Origin: Lepidurus packardi
Taxonomy: Eukaryota; Arthropoda; Branchiopoda; Notostraca; Triopsidae
DNA length: 64,000 nucleotides
Direction: 5' to 3'
Assembly (NCBI GenBank): GCA_023053545.1
Contig: JAKZAN010000194.1
Span: forward strand, 1 to 64,000
In this document: positions 1 through 11,848 of the stretch, in pieces
How positions within the stretch are numbered: the stretch's first letter is position 1
How the letters are laid out: each line of letters opens with the position of its first letter
Notes under the pieces: generated by a model
The model's database searches: none
Seen by the model: only the letters and a program-made list of their open reading frames with translations
What the model was told of the DNA's origin: nothing
Translations under genes and position numbers: made by a program

Positions 1-281
1 CCCAACCCCAACCCCAACCCCAACCCCAACCCCAACCCCAACCCCAACCCCAACCCCAACCCCAACCCCAACCCCAACCCCAACCCCAACCCCAACCCCA
101 ACCCCAACCCCAACCCCAACCCCAACCCCAACCCCAACCCCAACCCCAACCCCAACCCCAACCCCAACCCCAACCCCAACCCCAACCCCAACCCCAACCC
201 CAACCCCAACCCCAACCCCAACCCCAACCCCAACCCCAACCCCAACCCCAACCCCAACCCCAACCCCAACCCCAACCCCAA
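1..281. repeat. Macronuclear telomere, (CCCCAA)n
   Basis: About 47 perfect tandem copies of the six-base C4A2 unit occupy the first 281 bases, with no variant repeat seen, and stop abruptly at unique sequence. C4A2/G4T2 is the telomere type of oligohymenophorean ciliates. Its position at the very start, C-rich strand reading 5' to 3', marks this as a genuine left chromosome end. The next gene begins about 300 bp further in. Confidence 0.98.
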
Positions 282-577
282 CTCTAGAGCATCCTAATAG
301 TCATCATTGATTCGCTTCTGTAGTCTTTCGTATAAGTCTTAGTTATCCATCTCTGTGGGTGATAAATAATAATAATATTCAATTATATAGGAAATCTTCT
401 CAGGGTATGTATTGAGAGATGAGGACAGGGAAGAGATATAGATGAGTTCCTTATAATGGGCGACGTTGCCTCGGAGTCGATATGCATTCTGGGATGTGGC
501 TGGATTGTTATACGCGGCGTGCCTTGTCTCGCCATTTTCTGCTGCAATTTGTTCCTATTATAATACGCCCTTCCACC
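282..577. other. Subtelomeric spacer
   Basis: About 296 bp of AT-rich unique sequence between the telomere and the first gene model. It has no repeat array and no convincing ORF. It must hold the promoter of the first gene if that model is right. Confidence 0.5.
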
Positions 578-1958
578 ATGTCCGAGGCTGACACCTTCGT
601 CCGACTCCACTCCAGACAACTCTCCAGTACGTCCCTCACCCAATATTCCCCTTCCTCCTCCCACCATTCCGCCAGAACTGCAGATCGTCTCCCCCAAGTT
701 TCAATTCCCCAAGCCTCCATCCGTGCCCCAGGGACTCAAGGGCTCCAGACTCCAATGTTTGCATCTCAACTCAGGACACACTATCCTCCGCAAGCACTGC
801 TCATCCCGCCTGTCCCCGAGTCCTGCAAAGCAGCACCCAAACAACGACACTGAAACCGATCATCACTCTTTTCCATGCGAATAGAACATTCCAGTCACGC
901 CCTTTTCGCTCGCCCAACACCGCACTGACCACAAGGACAGCTTCAGGATCTTCAACGATCCCGAAAGGGATTACCAAGACCTCAAGACCGTTCTCATGAT
1001 TAACAACCACCCCCTCTCCTTCTTTGCGGACGCCCCCTTCTTCGCCTATGAGGGAGCATCGCAGCATCTGTAGCCGAGGGGTCTGACGTGCATAGTCAGC
1101 GCCGAAAGCAATACTGCAGCCATGCTAAGACACAGCCCATCCCTGCATCTCACTACCCTACAGAAGTCTCCACCTAGTAACCATCCCAACAAGAACAAGC
1201 CACGATCGGCTGGTCCTTCCAAGAGCTGCAGTCGTCCATCCGTAACACCCATATCGCTGACTCTGGAGCTAGAGGACTACACACCTGCCCGAGAGGGAGT
1301 GCACCATGCAGTCAGGTAACCACGAGCAAGACCAGGATCGAGCAAGCCAAGGGGCAGAACCAGGACCAGTGGGGAGAGTCGGGAGAACAGACAGAAAGGG
1401 ATGAATGTATCCTCTTGTTCGACTGGTGGCAGACCCCCACAGCAGCAGAGTCCTTATCGAGCCACCCGTCCTCCGAAACTGCCCCGCTCGGATAGCAAAC
1501 ACAGGATACTCAAGAACGCCAGCCCCGCATGCCTCCCCCAAGGGCCCGATAAAAACGGATCCCTCCAATACAACTAACAAGGGAGGCTCTTCCATGATGC
1601 CTGCGTCTCCCTGATGAAGCACAAAACACTCAGGCACGAGATGATCCAGGATTTCCATGCTCCAGCAGACATGCCCTCTTCCGAGTTCGAGTTTCACGCG
1701 ATGAGTGTGGCTGGCGAGGCCCTCACCTCTTCTCAGAAGCCGGAGGATGCCAACCGATTCAGAGAACTGATTGCTGCCAAAGGGAACAAGTCAGCTCTGA
1801 AGGCTATCGATTACAACCTGATGAACTCTTTGAATCATGTAAAGGGCCTGATGGAGCATCAGAGGGAGAAGAGCGTGTACCAGATGATGAAGTCGGGCAT
1901 CTGCGAAAGGCTCTCCTATAACAAAAGACTGGAGACGCGCTATGGTTCTTATGATTGA
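578..1958 (+). CDS. Hypothetical protein, telomere-proximal
   Basis: Not recognised. Two exons, 578-626 and 676-1958, around a 49-nt GTACGT...CCAG intron give 443 residues ending at TGA. The start was chosen because the upstream reading of the main frame is implausible, while ATG 578 has a good context and splices in phase (MSEADTFVRLHS...). Several in-frame TAA/TAG codons lie in the main exon. The middle is Ser/Pro/Arg rich and probably disordered. The last 130 residues (from about MKHKTLRHEM) look folded and helical. The stop lies 26 bp from the stop of the convergent next gene. The start exon is inferred. Confidence 0.65.
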
Positions 1959-1984
1959 GAGGTGTATTGGCTGATAAAGCAGAG

Positions 1985-3653
1985 TCAGAGGCGGGAGAGC
2001 ATGTTGGTCTTGTCGTAGATTTTGGGGGGTCTTTTGCCTGGGTAGACTACGTAGCCATCGAAACCAGGCAGCGGTTGGATGGAAGGCACCATGGTCTGCT
2101 GCTGGTAGGCGATGTAGTGGGTCGAGTTCCCTCGCATATCCACGTACCTCCTGTCAACGATGACTTGTTCGAGGTTGTTGACCAGCCTGGCCTTGAGTTC
2201 CTAAGCAGAGCCGAGAGTGTATTTCTTGTTGGAGAGTGTCGCGAACAGAACACTTATGAGTTCGTTAATGTGTCTGGGGTCGTCGGCGATATCCTGTGCT
2301 TGTCTAGAATCATAAATGAGAGGATATGAAGCTTGTTACTGGGACTAACTCTCTCTTCCAGACTTCTTGAAACGTAGAGGTTTAAAGGTCTTTTCACACA
2401 GGTAGACACGCAAGTTGAAGGGACTTTCGAGGGGGATCTGTAGCATATTACGAATGTTGGGTGCTGTTTTACGATTATCACATTGGCCTGTTCTTTGAAG
2501 AGTTGTTGGAGATAGTTATGGATCATGAGCTGGTACACTTTATCCCTCACGAACTCTAGATTCTAGACCAGATTGGTTCGTGGATACGCTATCTTCAAGT
2601 AGCTGCTGTAGTATACTTCGCCGTCTCGCTCCAACTCCACGTTCAACACCATGTTTCGCCATCCCTGGTGAGCTGATTTCAGGATCTGCAGATATTATTC
2701 GCTGATGTTGTACCCTTGCTTGTCAGCCACCAAAGGGCAAAATAGCAGGTTTGCATTGAAAGGTACTATCTGTTTCTCTAAAATAAGAAGATTGTCGTTG
2801 TAAAAATTCACAAACATCTTGGGCTTGTCCAAATACTTATGGGTGGCGCGGTGAGTCACATAAAGCCTGAGGGTTCTCGGGGTAACTATATGAAAGTTCT
2901 GCTTCACCCCGAAAAGGATATCTCCAGAAGCTCGATGTAATTTTAATTTTGCGTCTAACTTCCCTTTTTGTTGCTCGAGTAATGCGCTGCATCTCTCGAG
3001 CCCATTTGGAAACTTGGAGTAGTTCTGATGAGGTGTCATGGTTTTGCGTCCTTTGGCCATGACAACTTTGAGCTTATTGAGGAGACATTCTGCGGCATAG
3101 AAATTCGCGAAAGTTTGAATTTTGACATTGAATGCCAATATTTTAGAGTCCCAATGATTATTTGAGTGATTGTTAGGCTATTTCTGGTATTCAGGGGGCT
3201 GCTACGGTCCGGGGTGTTGGTCTTCCTGCTAATTGCGGAGGATACTGATGAGTTTCTGGAGCTTGAGCGCCTCAAAGTATATCGCAGTACTGAGAACGAC
3301 AATTAGTTGAGGGACGTAAGCATATTGAATAGAAATAATGAAATCCATTTAAAGGTAATACGCTAGGCAACTTCATCTTACTATTTATCTTTGATGTTGT
3401 TTAGGGTAGTCAGATAGCCCTAAGTCTTTGACTCTTCCTCTTGCCGGTTCTGGTAATAGAAGTCCAGCGCCAAATACTAGGATTGGTTCACCAGCTCAGA
3501 GTTCATCGCCAGAGGGATGGCCACTTCCCCGAAAGCTTCGCCAGGTGGCAGTTCGTAAAGATATACATTCTGTTTATCGACGACGGGAGGAGGCATCATT
3601 GCGGTACCAAGATCATTGCCGAGAACAAGCTACTCGGGCTCTGGATGCTGCAT
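1985..3653 (-). CDS. Hypothetical protein
   Basis: Not recognised. Minus-strand gene with a TGA stop at 1985-1987. Two introns are inferred: 3290-3381 (92 nt, donor GTAAGA) and 2438-2472 (35 nt). Removing them gives one 513-residue frame, with joins that read naturally (VIIIPLESPF at the second). About fifteen TAA/TAG codons are read as Glu. The N-terminus is acidic and Pro-rich and the remainder is mixed alpha/beta-like. No signal peptide or transmembrane segment is obvious. Without the second intron the frame would break, so a one-base indel is the alternative explanation there. Confidence 0.72.
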
Positions 3654-3834
3654 CGAAGGAGTAGGTAATTATGGTGATTATTGTATGCAGGGGTGTCTCT
3701 ATGACAAAATCGCAACAAACAAGTCCTCCAAAGAATATAATATTTTATATCTGAATTCTCACATTGATTCGAGATTTGGGTTTCTCCTAACACACCAATA
3801 TCAATAGTATTAATCGATTGCACCCTCCCACACT

Positions 3835-4967
3835 ATGACTCACTCCCCGCCCTCTAAGGAATTCTCCTTACTCAAGACGACTCCACTAAAACTACCCATC
3901 ACTCCTCTCTACCGCCAAGAACTTGTCCAACAGTGCATATTCCTCGCTCCATAACGTATCCTTGTATGCACCGATGGCCAACTCATCATCTTTGACACCA
4001 ATACCCTCGAACCAATCTGCCAACTCCCCATAGAAATAACGGTGGTAAGGCTACTCGGCTAGACTGAACTCATCTGTGCCAACCTCAAAGACTCCTAACT
4101 CCTTATTCTTGACTCTTCGACTCTATCTTCTAAGAGGAAAATGAGGATTGACTCTATAAAAACCCATGCAGCAGAAGATACTGAGATACTGGATCTACAG
4201 GTTTTCAGACGTACAGGCACATTATGTACAATCCAGCGAGTGCCGCTCAAAACAGTGGCCACCTTCTACTCTTCCGACCTAGTAAGAGGAGGGTGGATCA
4301 GTATGAGCGAGTCGCTTCTGTAGAAGTACGACGAAGACTACAGGCTTGTCAACTACAACAATAAGATCGGCATTTCCGCCAACATCCACATCTACGAGAT
4401 GGGCAGCAAGGCTATCTAGATTTAGTGCAGGAAGTACGAACTGTATTTGGAAGGCCGGTCAGCCCAGTACCTCTGCTGTGTGAAGTCTATCGGCAATAAA
4501 TGTTGTATTCTGGGCTACAACTCCAAACAAATATTCAACTGCTCCTGGGATATTTTCAATGAATAGTCCTAAAAAATTGTCAATCTTGCCTTCTGTCCAG
4601 GACTGTGTCTCCTGAAACTGGCTTTCACTGATCTCTCAAAGCTCAGCATTGGCTATTTCGCGCTTCCAAAAAACTAGAAGGGTAAGTGTCATCTGAGAGT
4701 GCTTGATATCTCAACTGGCTAACACAGTATCCTTAGTTAATAAGCCGAGTCTGCGATAATAACCCCTGATATAGCAGAGTGGTCGAGCCGAGTATTTGGG
4801 GTTTGGTCTGCCTAAGAGGAGACTAGTAATGTGATTTTTCATCGTTACGAGTTTTTCAGCAAGCAATCTCTATACCTGAATATCCTGAACCAGAAAGATA
4901 CAGCGAGTATCGGCCGATAAATGATAGACCAAGTGATGCTGCTGCTGCAACAGTGACCCTGTTTTGA
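3835..4967 (+). CDS. Beta-propeller-like protein (possible WD40)
   Basis: 350 residues after removing introns 4682-4727 (46 nt) and 4826-4859 (34 nt); TGA stop. The N-terminal third has a propeller-blade look (LVCTDGQLIIFDTNT, then ELLILDSS), typical of WD40-like proteins with weak sequence motifs. The tail is Pro/Ser/Ala rich. The start ATG is the first after a long AT-rich stretch and lies about 180 bp from the divergent gene on the left. The fold assignment rests on pattern only; partner and function are unknown. Confidence 0.6.
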
Positions 4968-5157
4968 TATCTCTATATATTTTGTGAGCAATGCTGGTTC
5001 TATGCTGGAGCATCAATATTCTGAATGTACTGGATCGCCACAATAATCGGTATGCCTGAGTATAGTAATAAAATTAACCACAACATAAATAACGATCTCT
5101 TGCACACGTTTCCCATTTTTAGAGCTAGCATTAACTTCAGCAAGATACAGTAGGTTT

Positions 5158-5661
5158 ATGATCAACTACCAGAAACAGCGCAGGAAGACCAAGGTGCCCG
5201 ACGAGATATAACAACTCGAAGCCTATGAGTACGAGAAGAAATACCGAGCCAGATCTTTCCAGTTGACCATGCCATCGCATCTCGAGAAAATAGACACGCC
5301 CAACGGAAGCAACAACAATGCCACCAAAATGGTTGAACTCCCGCAACTACCCTTGAAGAAGGTTCTCGCAAAGATCAGCGGAGTGCCCAAAGAGCAATAC
5401 ACGCCTAATCTTGAAGAGTATAACAGTTTCCACAAGGCGAAGGAGAAAGAGTTGCGAGAAAAGTACTACCCCAAAACCCGGAGGGACCCCGGATCGGTAT
5501 TGCAGGTGAAGGGCAACGAATAAGAACTAGATGAGATCGTGCTGGACTGCTGGAAGTACGGGGAAGAGGGGCGGGTAGATATCTGGAAGAAGTACAAACA
5601 GAACTTTGATGAACTGACGTACGACACGATTCGAGTGATAAATAACAAACGGAGACTTTGA
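5158..5661 (+). CDS. Small charged hypothetical protein
   Basis: One uninterrupted 167-residue frame with two reassigned codons, ATG to TGA. It is rich in Lys, Glu and Tyr with strongly helical stretches (LEEYNSFHKAKEKELREKYY). No family is recognised. An upstream exon cannot be excluded, since a CTTCAG acceptor-like site lies just before the ATG. Confidence 0.6.
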
Positions 5662-6046
5662 AATGACATTCTGGACATGGGGGCTATAGTAACAAAAAAG
5701 AATGCAGAGACAAATTGGATGGAGTTTTAGGGGGTGGAATAGTCAAAGATTCCTGATATTTATACAAGATAAGGCAGGGTTTACGGAGGGATAACACAGA
5801 CCAAAATATAAAAATATAGTAATTCTAGACTAATTATTTTTGTTAAGACTATCGTATGATTTTGCGGGGTAGTCCAGCAGCAATCATGTTAGAAGTGTGT
5901 AAATATCGGTACCCGCACAACTAAAACACTTCGATAACGCCAAAGTCTTAATTGTATTTTAAAATGTTATCGGTCCGTCCAATAGGTCTTTAATTACTCC
6001 CACATCCTATACTACATCCTACGAATTATAAACATTCCTTGTCTTC
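5662..6046. other. Intergenic spacer
   Basis: 385 bp of AT-rich DNA between two co-oriented plus-strand genes. No ORF, repeat or structured RNA was recognised. It presumably carries the 3' end of the small gene and the promoter of the acyltransferase gene. Confidence 0.5.
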
Positions 6047-6952
6047 ATGAGCAGCAGACCCTTCTACCAGCACAGGTGCTGGACCATCTTCGTCATGGAT
6101 TTCTACTACCTTGCCTACCTATTCACCAACTCCCTCTGGCTCTACTCTGCTCTCTCCCTTCAATATCGCCTCTTCTTCTTCATGACAGCTTTTGCCTTCC
6201 TCCCAGCAATATTCTGCAGAAAAAGTCCCGCTTTCATCAGATTCATCAACAAGTATGTGTGTCCTCAACGGTTCTGGACCAAGTTTGAGAGAATATATGA
6301 AGAAACCCCAGACTCTCAGGGAGTCATGTTCGCCGTGGCGCCACATGGTGTCTGGGCTCGCCACTTCATCAATAATCTGAACATGGGTGACGATCCCCTG
6401 TCTAACATGACTGGACTGGTCAGCAGATTCATACTTAACATGGGGGTCTCGTCCTTCACACTGCGACTCTGGGGCATCCAGTCAGTAGACCAGAAAAATA
6501 TGGGACGGCTGATGGAACAGAAAAAGAATATCGGCCTGGTTCCCGGTGGCTTCGAGGAAGGAATACTGTCGACACCTGACACCTACAGGATGTTCATCAA
6601 GAACAGGAAGGGATTCATTAAGATGGCGCTGAAGCATGGCTATAAAGTAGTGCCTGTTCTCGGCCTTAACTAGCACAAGTCATTCAAAACATTTGGAGGT
6701 CTTCTGAATTTCAGAATTTGGCTAGGGAAATACAAAGTTCCGGCCTCTATACCCTACTCCAAATACGGGATCGTGGCGGACCACAATCAGGACGTTTACA
6801 CACTCGTGGGAAAAGCCCTGGTGCTGCCCAGAATCGAACACCCCAGCAAACAGTAGTTGGACGAATGGCATGCAAAGTATATGGAGTCTGTGCGCCAACT
6901 CTATGACAAGTACAAACATCTCAATGGCAATCTGCCTTTAGAGTTCTTCTGA
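6047..6952 (+). CDS. DGAT2-family acyltransferase
   Basis: 301 residues, single exon, TGA stop. Two hydrophobic N-terminal segments precede the catalytic region, as in ER acyl-CoA:diacylglycerol/monoacylglycerol acyltransferases. The family His-Pro-His-Gly block appears as APHG, followed by the PGGFEE loop and the NRKGFIKMALKHG motif. In-frame TAG codons at 6671 and 6854 fall where the family has glutamate, which supports UAG=Glu. The family moves acyl groups onto acylglycerols, sterols or waxes at the ER or lipid droplet; the acceptor cannot be read from sequence. The change of the first His in HPHG is worth noting. Confidence 0.9.
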
Positions 6953-7056
6953 TTATGCTGTGTATAAAGAAATCCCAACTACTATTACTTTTTTTCCTCA
7001 TTTTCTAATCTATATTCGATCGAATCTAGCAGAACCAGAAAGCACTCTAATAAATG

Positions 7057-8375
7057 TCACCCCAACACTACCTGAGGCTGCCCACGGCCCTCATAGAATG
7101 TTGCGTTGTTTATCCAGCAGTCGATACCTGTCTTCTTCAAGAACTCAGGCGTCAGAAGTCTCTCCATTGCCTTCAACTGTTTCAGCTCCGAATTAAACCC
7201 GGTTTCTGTTTTAGCTTTCTCCCTCTCCAGATCTATTTGCGATTCGATTTCTTCCATCTTCATCTGATTTTGTTTGTCGATCAAGATCTTGTTAAATCTG
7301 ATCAGGGCCACTTCATAGTCGGATTGGATCTTTGCGAGCTTTCTCTCACCTTAGGCGTTCGCACTTTGAATTAGACTCTATATGAAAGCAATTAATTGGA
7401 TTTATAGGGAAGATTGAGTTTTACTTTGGCCTTCTCAACAATAATACTGTACTAAGTCTTAATCTTCTCGAGCTCGACATACTGGGCCTGGATAGAATCG
7501 GGAACTATGGGTTTAGTCACGCGAACCGACAATATCTAGATGGCTGGCGCCCATCGCTCGATATATCGGCGTAGCTTGTCAGCTATCAGCTCATCCAACT
7601 CTCCGAATCGACTTATCGAGATCTCTGCCACTGTGAGTCGCGAGCAGAATTCATTCAGTTCATGTTCAACCCGGTCTCTTATGAACAACTTATTGTACTC
7701 AGTAGAATAGTTCTTTACAGTTTCATAGGCCTTTTTGACATTCAATTTATTGACGACTTCAATGCGGTCAAAGTATAGCACCAGCCCCGTTGAACTACCG
7801 CAACTCACGTGCTCGATAGTTTAGGTGTTGACTCTAGTACTTATCTCTAGGTACTGAGTGACCAAAGGCAGTGCAAAGTGATAGCCTGGTTGCAATGTTT
7901 TTGGACTATACGTTCCCAGCGATTTGACAAGTCCGATGTACCCCTCCCGAACTGTGAACATCCCGAATGTCCATGCCAGTTTATAAGGGACTACATATTA
8001 TTTCTAATGAGTCCGGTTGTCTTTCCACCATTCCTGACCGCCAGTTGTTTTTTTTGTACTCCTAGTCTCATCAGGGTAGGATGATTATCTGGGTTTCTAG
8101 TCTGAAGGACCTTTAACCTGAGCTTGTTAAGCGTCACGGGCTGTGTATGAGGTATCTTAGGAACCCACAGGGTTTTTATCAGGTTCAGGGGACTGTGTCT
8201 ACTATGTGTCATAAGAATCTTTCCTTTTCTTTTTCTTCTTCTTCTTCGAGGCTGAGTTTTTGACTTAGTTAACAACGACGGTAAGGACCCTCTAGAAGGC
8301 CCCATATACGGTTCTGAAGATCCAAGCAACCACGGGCAGTAAGAGTTCTAGTGCCACCCCAACGAGTTCGTCCAT
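7057..8375 (-). CDS. Erlin-type SPFH-domain protein
   Basis: 423 residues after removing a 47-nt intron (7378-7424). It begins with a hydrophobic, probably membrane-inserted segment. A long Lys/Ser-rich insert with a poly-Lys run follows, then the SPFH domain: REGYIGLVKSLG, PGYHFALPLVT, and the erlin hallmark SCGSSTGLVLYFDRIEVVNK. The C-terminal half is a coiled coil. Erlins form ER-membrane rings that regulate ERAD and sterol control in animals. The insert between the membrane anchor and the SPFH domain is unusual. Several TAA/TAG codons read as Glu. It ends 104 bp from the convergent acyltransferase gene. Confidence 0.88.
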
Positions 8376-8607
8376 AATCTTTCAAACTGATAATATACTA
8401 AAAAGTAATATCTTTGCTCCAAGCTAAAACCTAACATCATAAGACTCATTTAGCAAAACATACTGCCAATGTCAACAAACCCTGTCCATCTGGTAACCCT
8501 TCCTTCATTTCTTCTAACCTCAGCCTTTGCCATGAAGCCAGATGGAACAAATATCCTTCAAACTCATGAACGCCTTCAAAGAGATCAATGACATGTGCAA
8601 AATAGCC

Positions 8608-9433
8608 ATGAGTTCCGCCAGACCTAGTACCCATATTCTTTAATCACCCTCCTACCAGACTACCCCGACGATAATAAACTCTCGCAGCCTCAGACATACT
8701 ATCCTCCACAGCCGGCCCTCAAAAATGGACTCCTCCAATCAAACAATAACAATCCCTCTCCTCTTTTACAAAAGGCACCGCTTCCTAACTCTCTTCCTAG
8801 GAGTTCACATCCTAATCATCAAAACTACCTGCCTCCTCCTGTAGCCGACCCTCATACCAAAAAGTCAGTTCCGCAGCATTCTCAACAGGTGATGGCTACT
8901 CATCAGCACCAAACTCATGATCCAGTCTACGACTACCAAGGTATGTTGAAAAAAACAAAAAAGGACCGTGCGGATTTGGACCCCGAAATGCCTCGAAAAC
9001 CAGCGGGGAGCTACATTCTGTTCCTGCAAGAACGCAAACCCAGAATCCTTGAACTTTACCCTCGTAAAACAATCAATCAATCGAGCATTTCAACTCTTTT
9101 ACCCCTCTAGAAATTTCATTAACAGACATATCGAAGGTAGTGGGCAAAGAGTGGCAGCAGCTCAGCCAGGCCCAGAAAGACGTATACAATAATCGCTTCC
9201 GCGAGGCCAAGGCACAATATGACCGTGAAATGGATATATACAGGAGGACACACCCAGGCTACGAAGAACCTCCCAAAAAGTCATCAAAAAAGAAGAAAAG
9301 AGACTACTCTTCATATCCATCTGCAGATATGGGGTCGAAAGTCTCAGATTCTCTGTAATAGGGCCAGAACATAGTCGAGATCAGCAGCAACGTTGATAAT
9401 TCTTAGGCCGACAGTCTGGGTGAGAATCTGTGA
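8608..9433 (+). CDS. HMG-box protein
   Basis: 248 residues from three exons; introns 8627-8658 (32 nt) and 9064-9110 (47 nt). A Pro/Asn/Gln-rich N-terminus leads into one HMG box (PRKPAGSYILFLQERKP ... VGKEWQQLSQAQKDVYNNRF) and a Lys-rich then acidic tail. The second intron sits inside the box between helices 1 and 2, and splicing is needed to join them. HMG-box proteins bend DNA non-specifically or in chromatin remodellers. Two adjacent reassigned codons lie near the C-terminus. Confidence 0.88.
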
Positions 9434-9748
9434 GACTATTTTGTACCACTGTTTACTAGGCTTGGGACCGAAAAAGTTGTTATCATCATCATCAATATCT
9501 AATTTTAAAAAGTCATGTAATTGGACCGAACATGCAGCAACTGCTGTGTTTTCTGATAGTGAAGCAGGAATCTCACATAAATATATTGTTACTTGCGTGA
9601 TTATGTTATCTGTTTTGTGGGGACCCATCCATAGACGTAATGGTCGTAGGCACAATGACTAAGTGTGGGGGCCATTACTATTCACTATTTTATATTGCAA
9701 ACTTCTTAAGTACTTCACTGCTGTTTCTGTCCTAACTTCGACAAACTC
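9434..9748. other. Intergenic spacer
   Basis: 315 bp between co-oriented genes. Both strands carry ORFs with the reduced stop set, but none has a start, stop and composition like the neighbouring genes. Nothing supported. Confidence 0.45.
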
Positions 9749-11098
9749 ATGGACACAAGCAACGACTCCAGCTACATGCAGGAGGTCTTCCTCATCCTCA
9801 ACCAAGTCTATCCCAGCAAGTATCTCCTCGCTGAAGCCTGGACAGACTCTATCTGCGAGTTTGTCTCCTTCACCTAAAGACGCACTGGTAAAGATGCCTA
9901 TTTTAAGCTCCTTCACGTGCCCGCAAATTACCATTATGGCTAAGAGGGCCACCACACCATTGCGACACTTCTGGGGGGGTATTTCCTGAACATCAACCTT
10001 CTGCGAGTCGAACAGGGGTTCGAAACTACTACATTCCTGTTGGAGTCAGATCGCAACTATATGACTTTAGCCCAGCTGTTCAAAATCAAGAGTGACTCTG
10101 CAGAACCTATCGATGCCCGCTTCCTGGTCCACTTACTGAATTTCCTGCGTGGAGTACTTAACGTCCTGATGGAAGAAATGATCGAGACCTAAATCACATT
10201 GGAGAACATCTGCTTCCAAGGCGAGAAGTTCAAATTGTGCGACTACAGGCTCTACTTCCAGCCTTTCAACTTAAGGAATTCGAAGACTCGCACCCCTAAA
10301 ATTACTTATCTCCGTCAAATCAGACATTTGGTTTACTCCCTCGTTTTCCTCAGAAATCCCCAGGATGAGACCCAAACTCAACAGTCCGACGAGAGAAGGA
10401 CTTCCACCGGAACCTAAACAGAAGGCAAAACCCCGTTTTTGAAAGATGCGGAAGCTTCACAAGATGAAACTGGCAGTGATCTGCTCGCTGGTCTGAAAAA
10501 ACTTGAAGAATTTTATCCCAAGAGTTTGTTGGATATCTTTTCTCTGATCCTAACTGCAGGAGCCTTTCCTGAAACTGACATTCTATAATAAAACAGACGA
10601 ATCGTCGAAGAGTGCGGAGAAACTCTCACAAACTCCTATATCAGTGGAGGAACCATGAAGGAATCATTTGTTGAATCCGATGCTCTTTCCAGGAAAAACT
10701 CTCTTCTGGCTTCTACCTCAGCCACGGGAACCCTCATCCCCAAGGTTGTTCTTAAAAACAAGTTCAGCAACAAGAGAGTATTCTGGTCAGTAGTCATATT
10801 CCTACTCGGCATCGGGCTCATCGGAGCAGCCAGCGCATATTTCATCATGCGCGATAGCCCTTGTCCAGCAAGTACTTTTTCGATGAACCACAAATGCTCG
10901 CCTTGTGCCCAGGGTTGCACTGCCTGTGTTGGAGGACAGCTGAACCAATGCACCTCGTGTTGGGGCAGCTTGTGGCTTGTGAAGAATGATGGTAATGCCA
11001 CGAGTGGGGTATGTTCGCAACAGTGCGGCGGGATCCAGATCTCAGCAAGACAGTGCGTACAACCACCGACGAGCAACTAGCAGCCATCACCGCAGTGA
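9749..11098 (+). CDS. Transmembrane pseudokinase with Cys-rich tail
   Basis: One frame of 449 residues containing ten TAA/TAG codons. Residues about 1-230 follow the kinase-fold pattern without catalytic residues. No Gly-rich loop is visible. A kinase-like stretch ends in ITLENICF, where the HRD motif is lost, and KLCDYRLYF stands in for DFG. One strong transmembrane helix lies at about residues 350-370 (WSVVIFLLGIGLIGAASAYF). After it come about 80 residues with regularly spaced cysteines (CSPCAQGCTACVGGQLNQCT), like furin-type repeats of ciliate surface proteins. The topology looks like an inverted receptor: pseudokinase at the N-terminus inside, short Cys-rich part outside. No signal peptide. 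A standard-code reading would break it into several fragments. Confidence 0.75.
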
Positions 11099-11275
11099 GA
11101 TTGGCGAGGTGATTGCGTGTATGAGGTGCAGGAGGCTCCAAAACTCTATTTCTAAAGACTATCATTCTCTTCAGATACGGTTTTGGCTTGCTGCCTCGAT
11201 TGTACCCTTTATAGATGCGTCCCTAAAATTTGATAAACATTAATTCGCTATACCACATGGATGCCAATATCTAAA

Positions 11276-11629
11276 TCACTTGTCTTTGTTAATTCTTGCC
11301 ATTCTAGCCCGATCTGGGTGCAGGCCATGAGTTAACATAAAGTCCAATATCCTACGATCCTCTTAGGCTTTTTTCACGTCCCACTTGCACTTACCTTTAT
11401 TCTATTTGGGCGTTGGGGTTTCGCACAACCTTCGGGCGTACAAGACGATAGCACATAGAATCAGCATAGAAATGAAGAGCAGCACGTAGTAATCTCTGGA
11501 CTCAGTATCCATGCTTTTGATGCCGTTGTGGATGGTCGACTGGACCCTTTTAACGCCCTTCATCTTGCGGAACTGCATCGGCATCACGGTAGCACACAGC
11601 AAAAACAAGAGAACAAGGTTGGCGATCAT
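11276..11629 (-). CDS. Small membrane protein
   Basis: 117 residues: an N-terminal hydrophobic segment (MIANLVLLFLLCATVM, signal peptide or anchor), a short basic/polar loop, a second hydrophobic helix (YYVLLFISMLILCAIVLY) and a charged cytoplasmic-type tail. Two or three TAA/TAG codons in the tail are read as Glu. TGA stop. No family recognised; it could be a type I or hairpin membrane protein. It lies convergent to the pseudokinase gene. Confidence 0.68.
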
Positions 11630-11848
11630 TTTACACGAAGTTTATATAACCAATATGAAAGAATATTTTGAAGTCCTAGGTATCAAAGAAAAAATAAATC
11701 TTCGGTACGACTACCCACAATTTGTAACACCACTGCTCACTCGGCACACAACTCCTACCTCGTACAAGAACATGAGTACATACTTTCGGAAAGAAAAAGG
11801 TGTTGATTTAAATATCTAATCCAGCTTACAATAGACATAACCATCTAT

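Noticed and set aside
2438-2472. Frameshift or pseudogene in the second gene
   Set aside because: A 35-nt GT...AG interval restores the frame with a natural join, matching intron sizes elsewhere.
9393-9662. Plus- and minus-strand ORFs of about 90-100 codons
   Set aside because: They overlap the HMG-box gene's end or lack start and stop context; composition unlike coding neighbours.
10655-11080. Separate 141-codon membrane protein
   Set aside because: It is the C-terminal part of a longer frame from 9749 once TAA is read as Glu.
11655-11818. Plus-strand frame starting MKEYFEVLGIKEK
   Set aside because: Without TAA as a stop it continues into the antisense of RPL8; no independent end.
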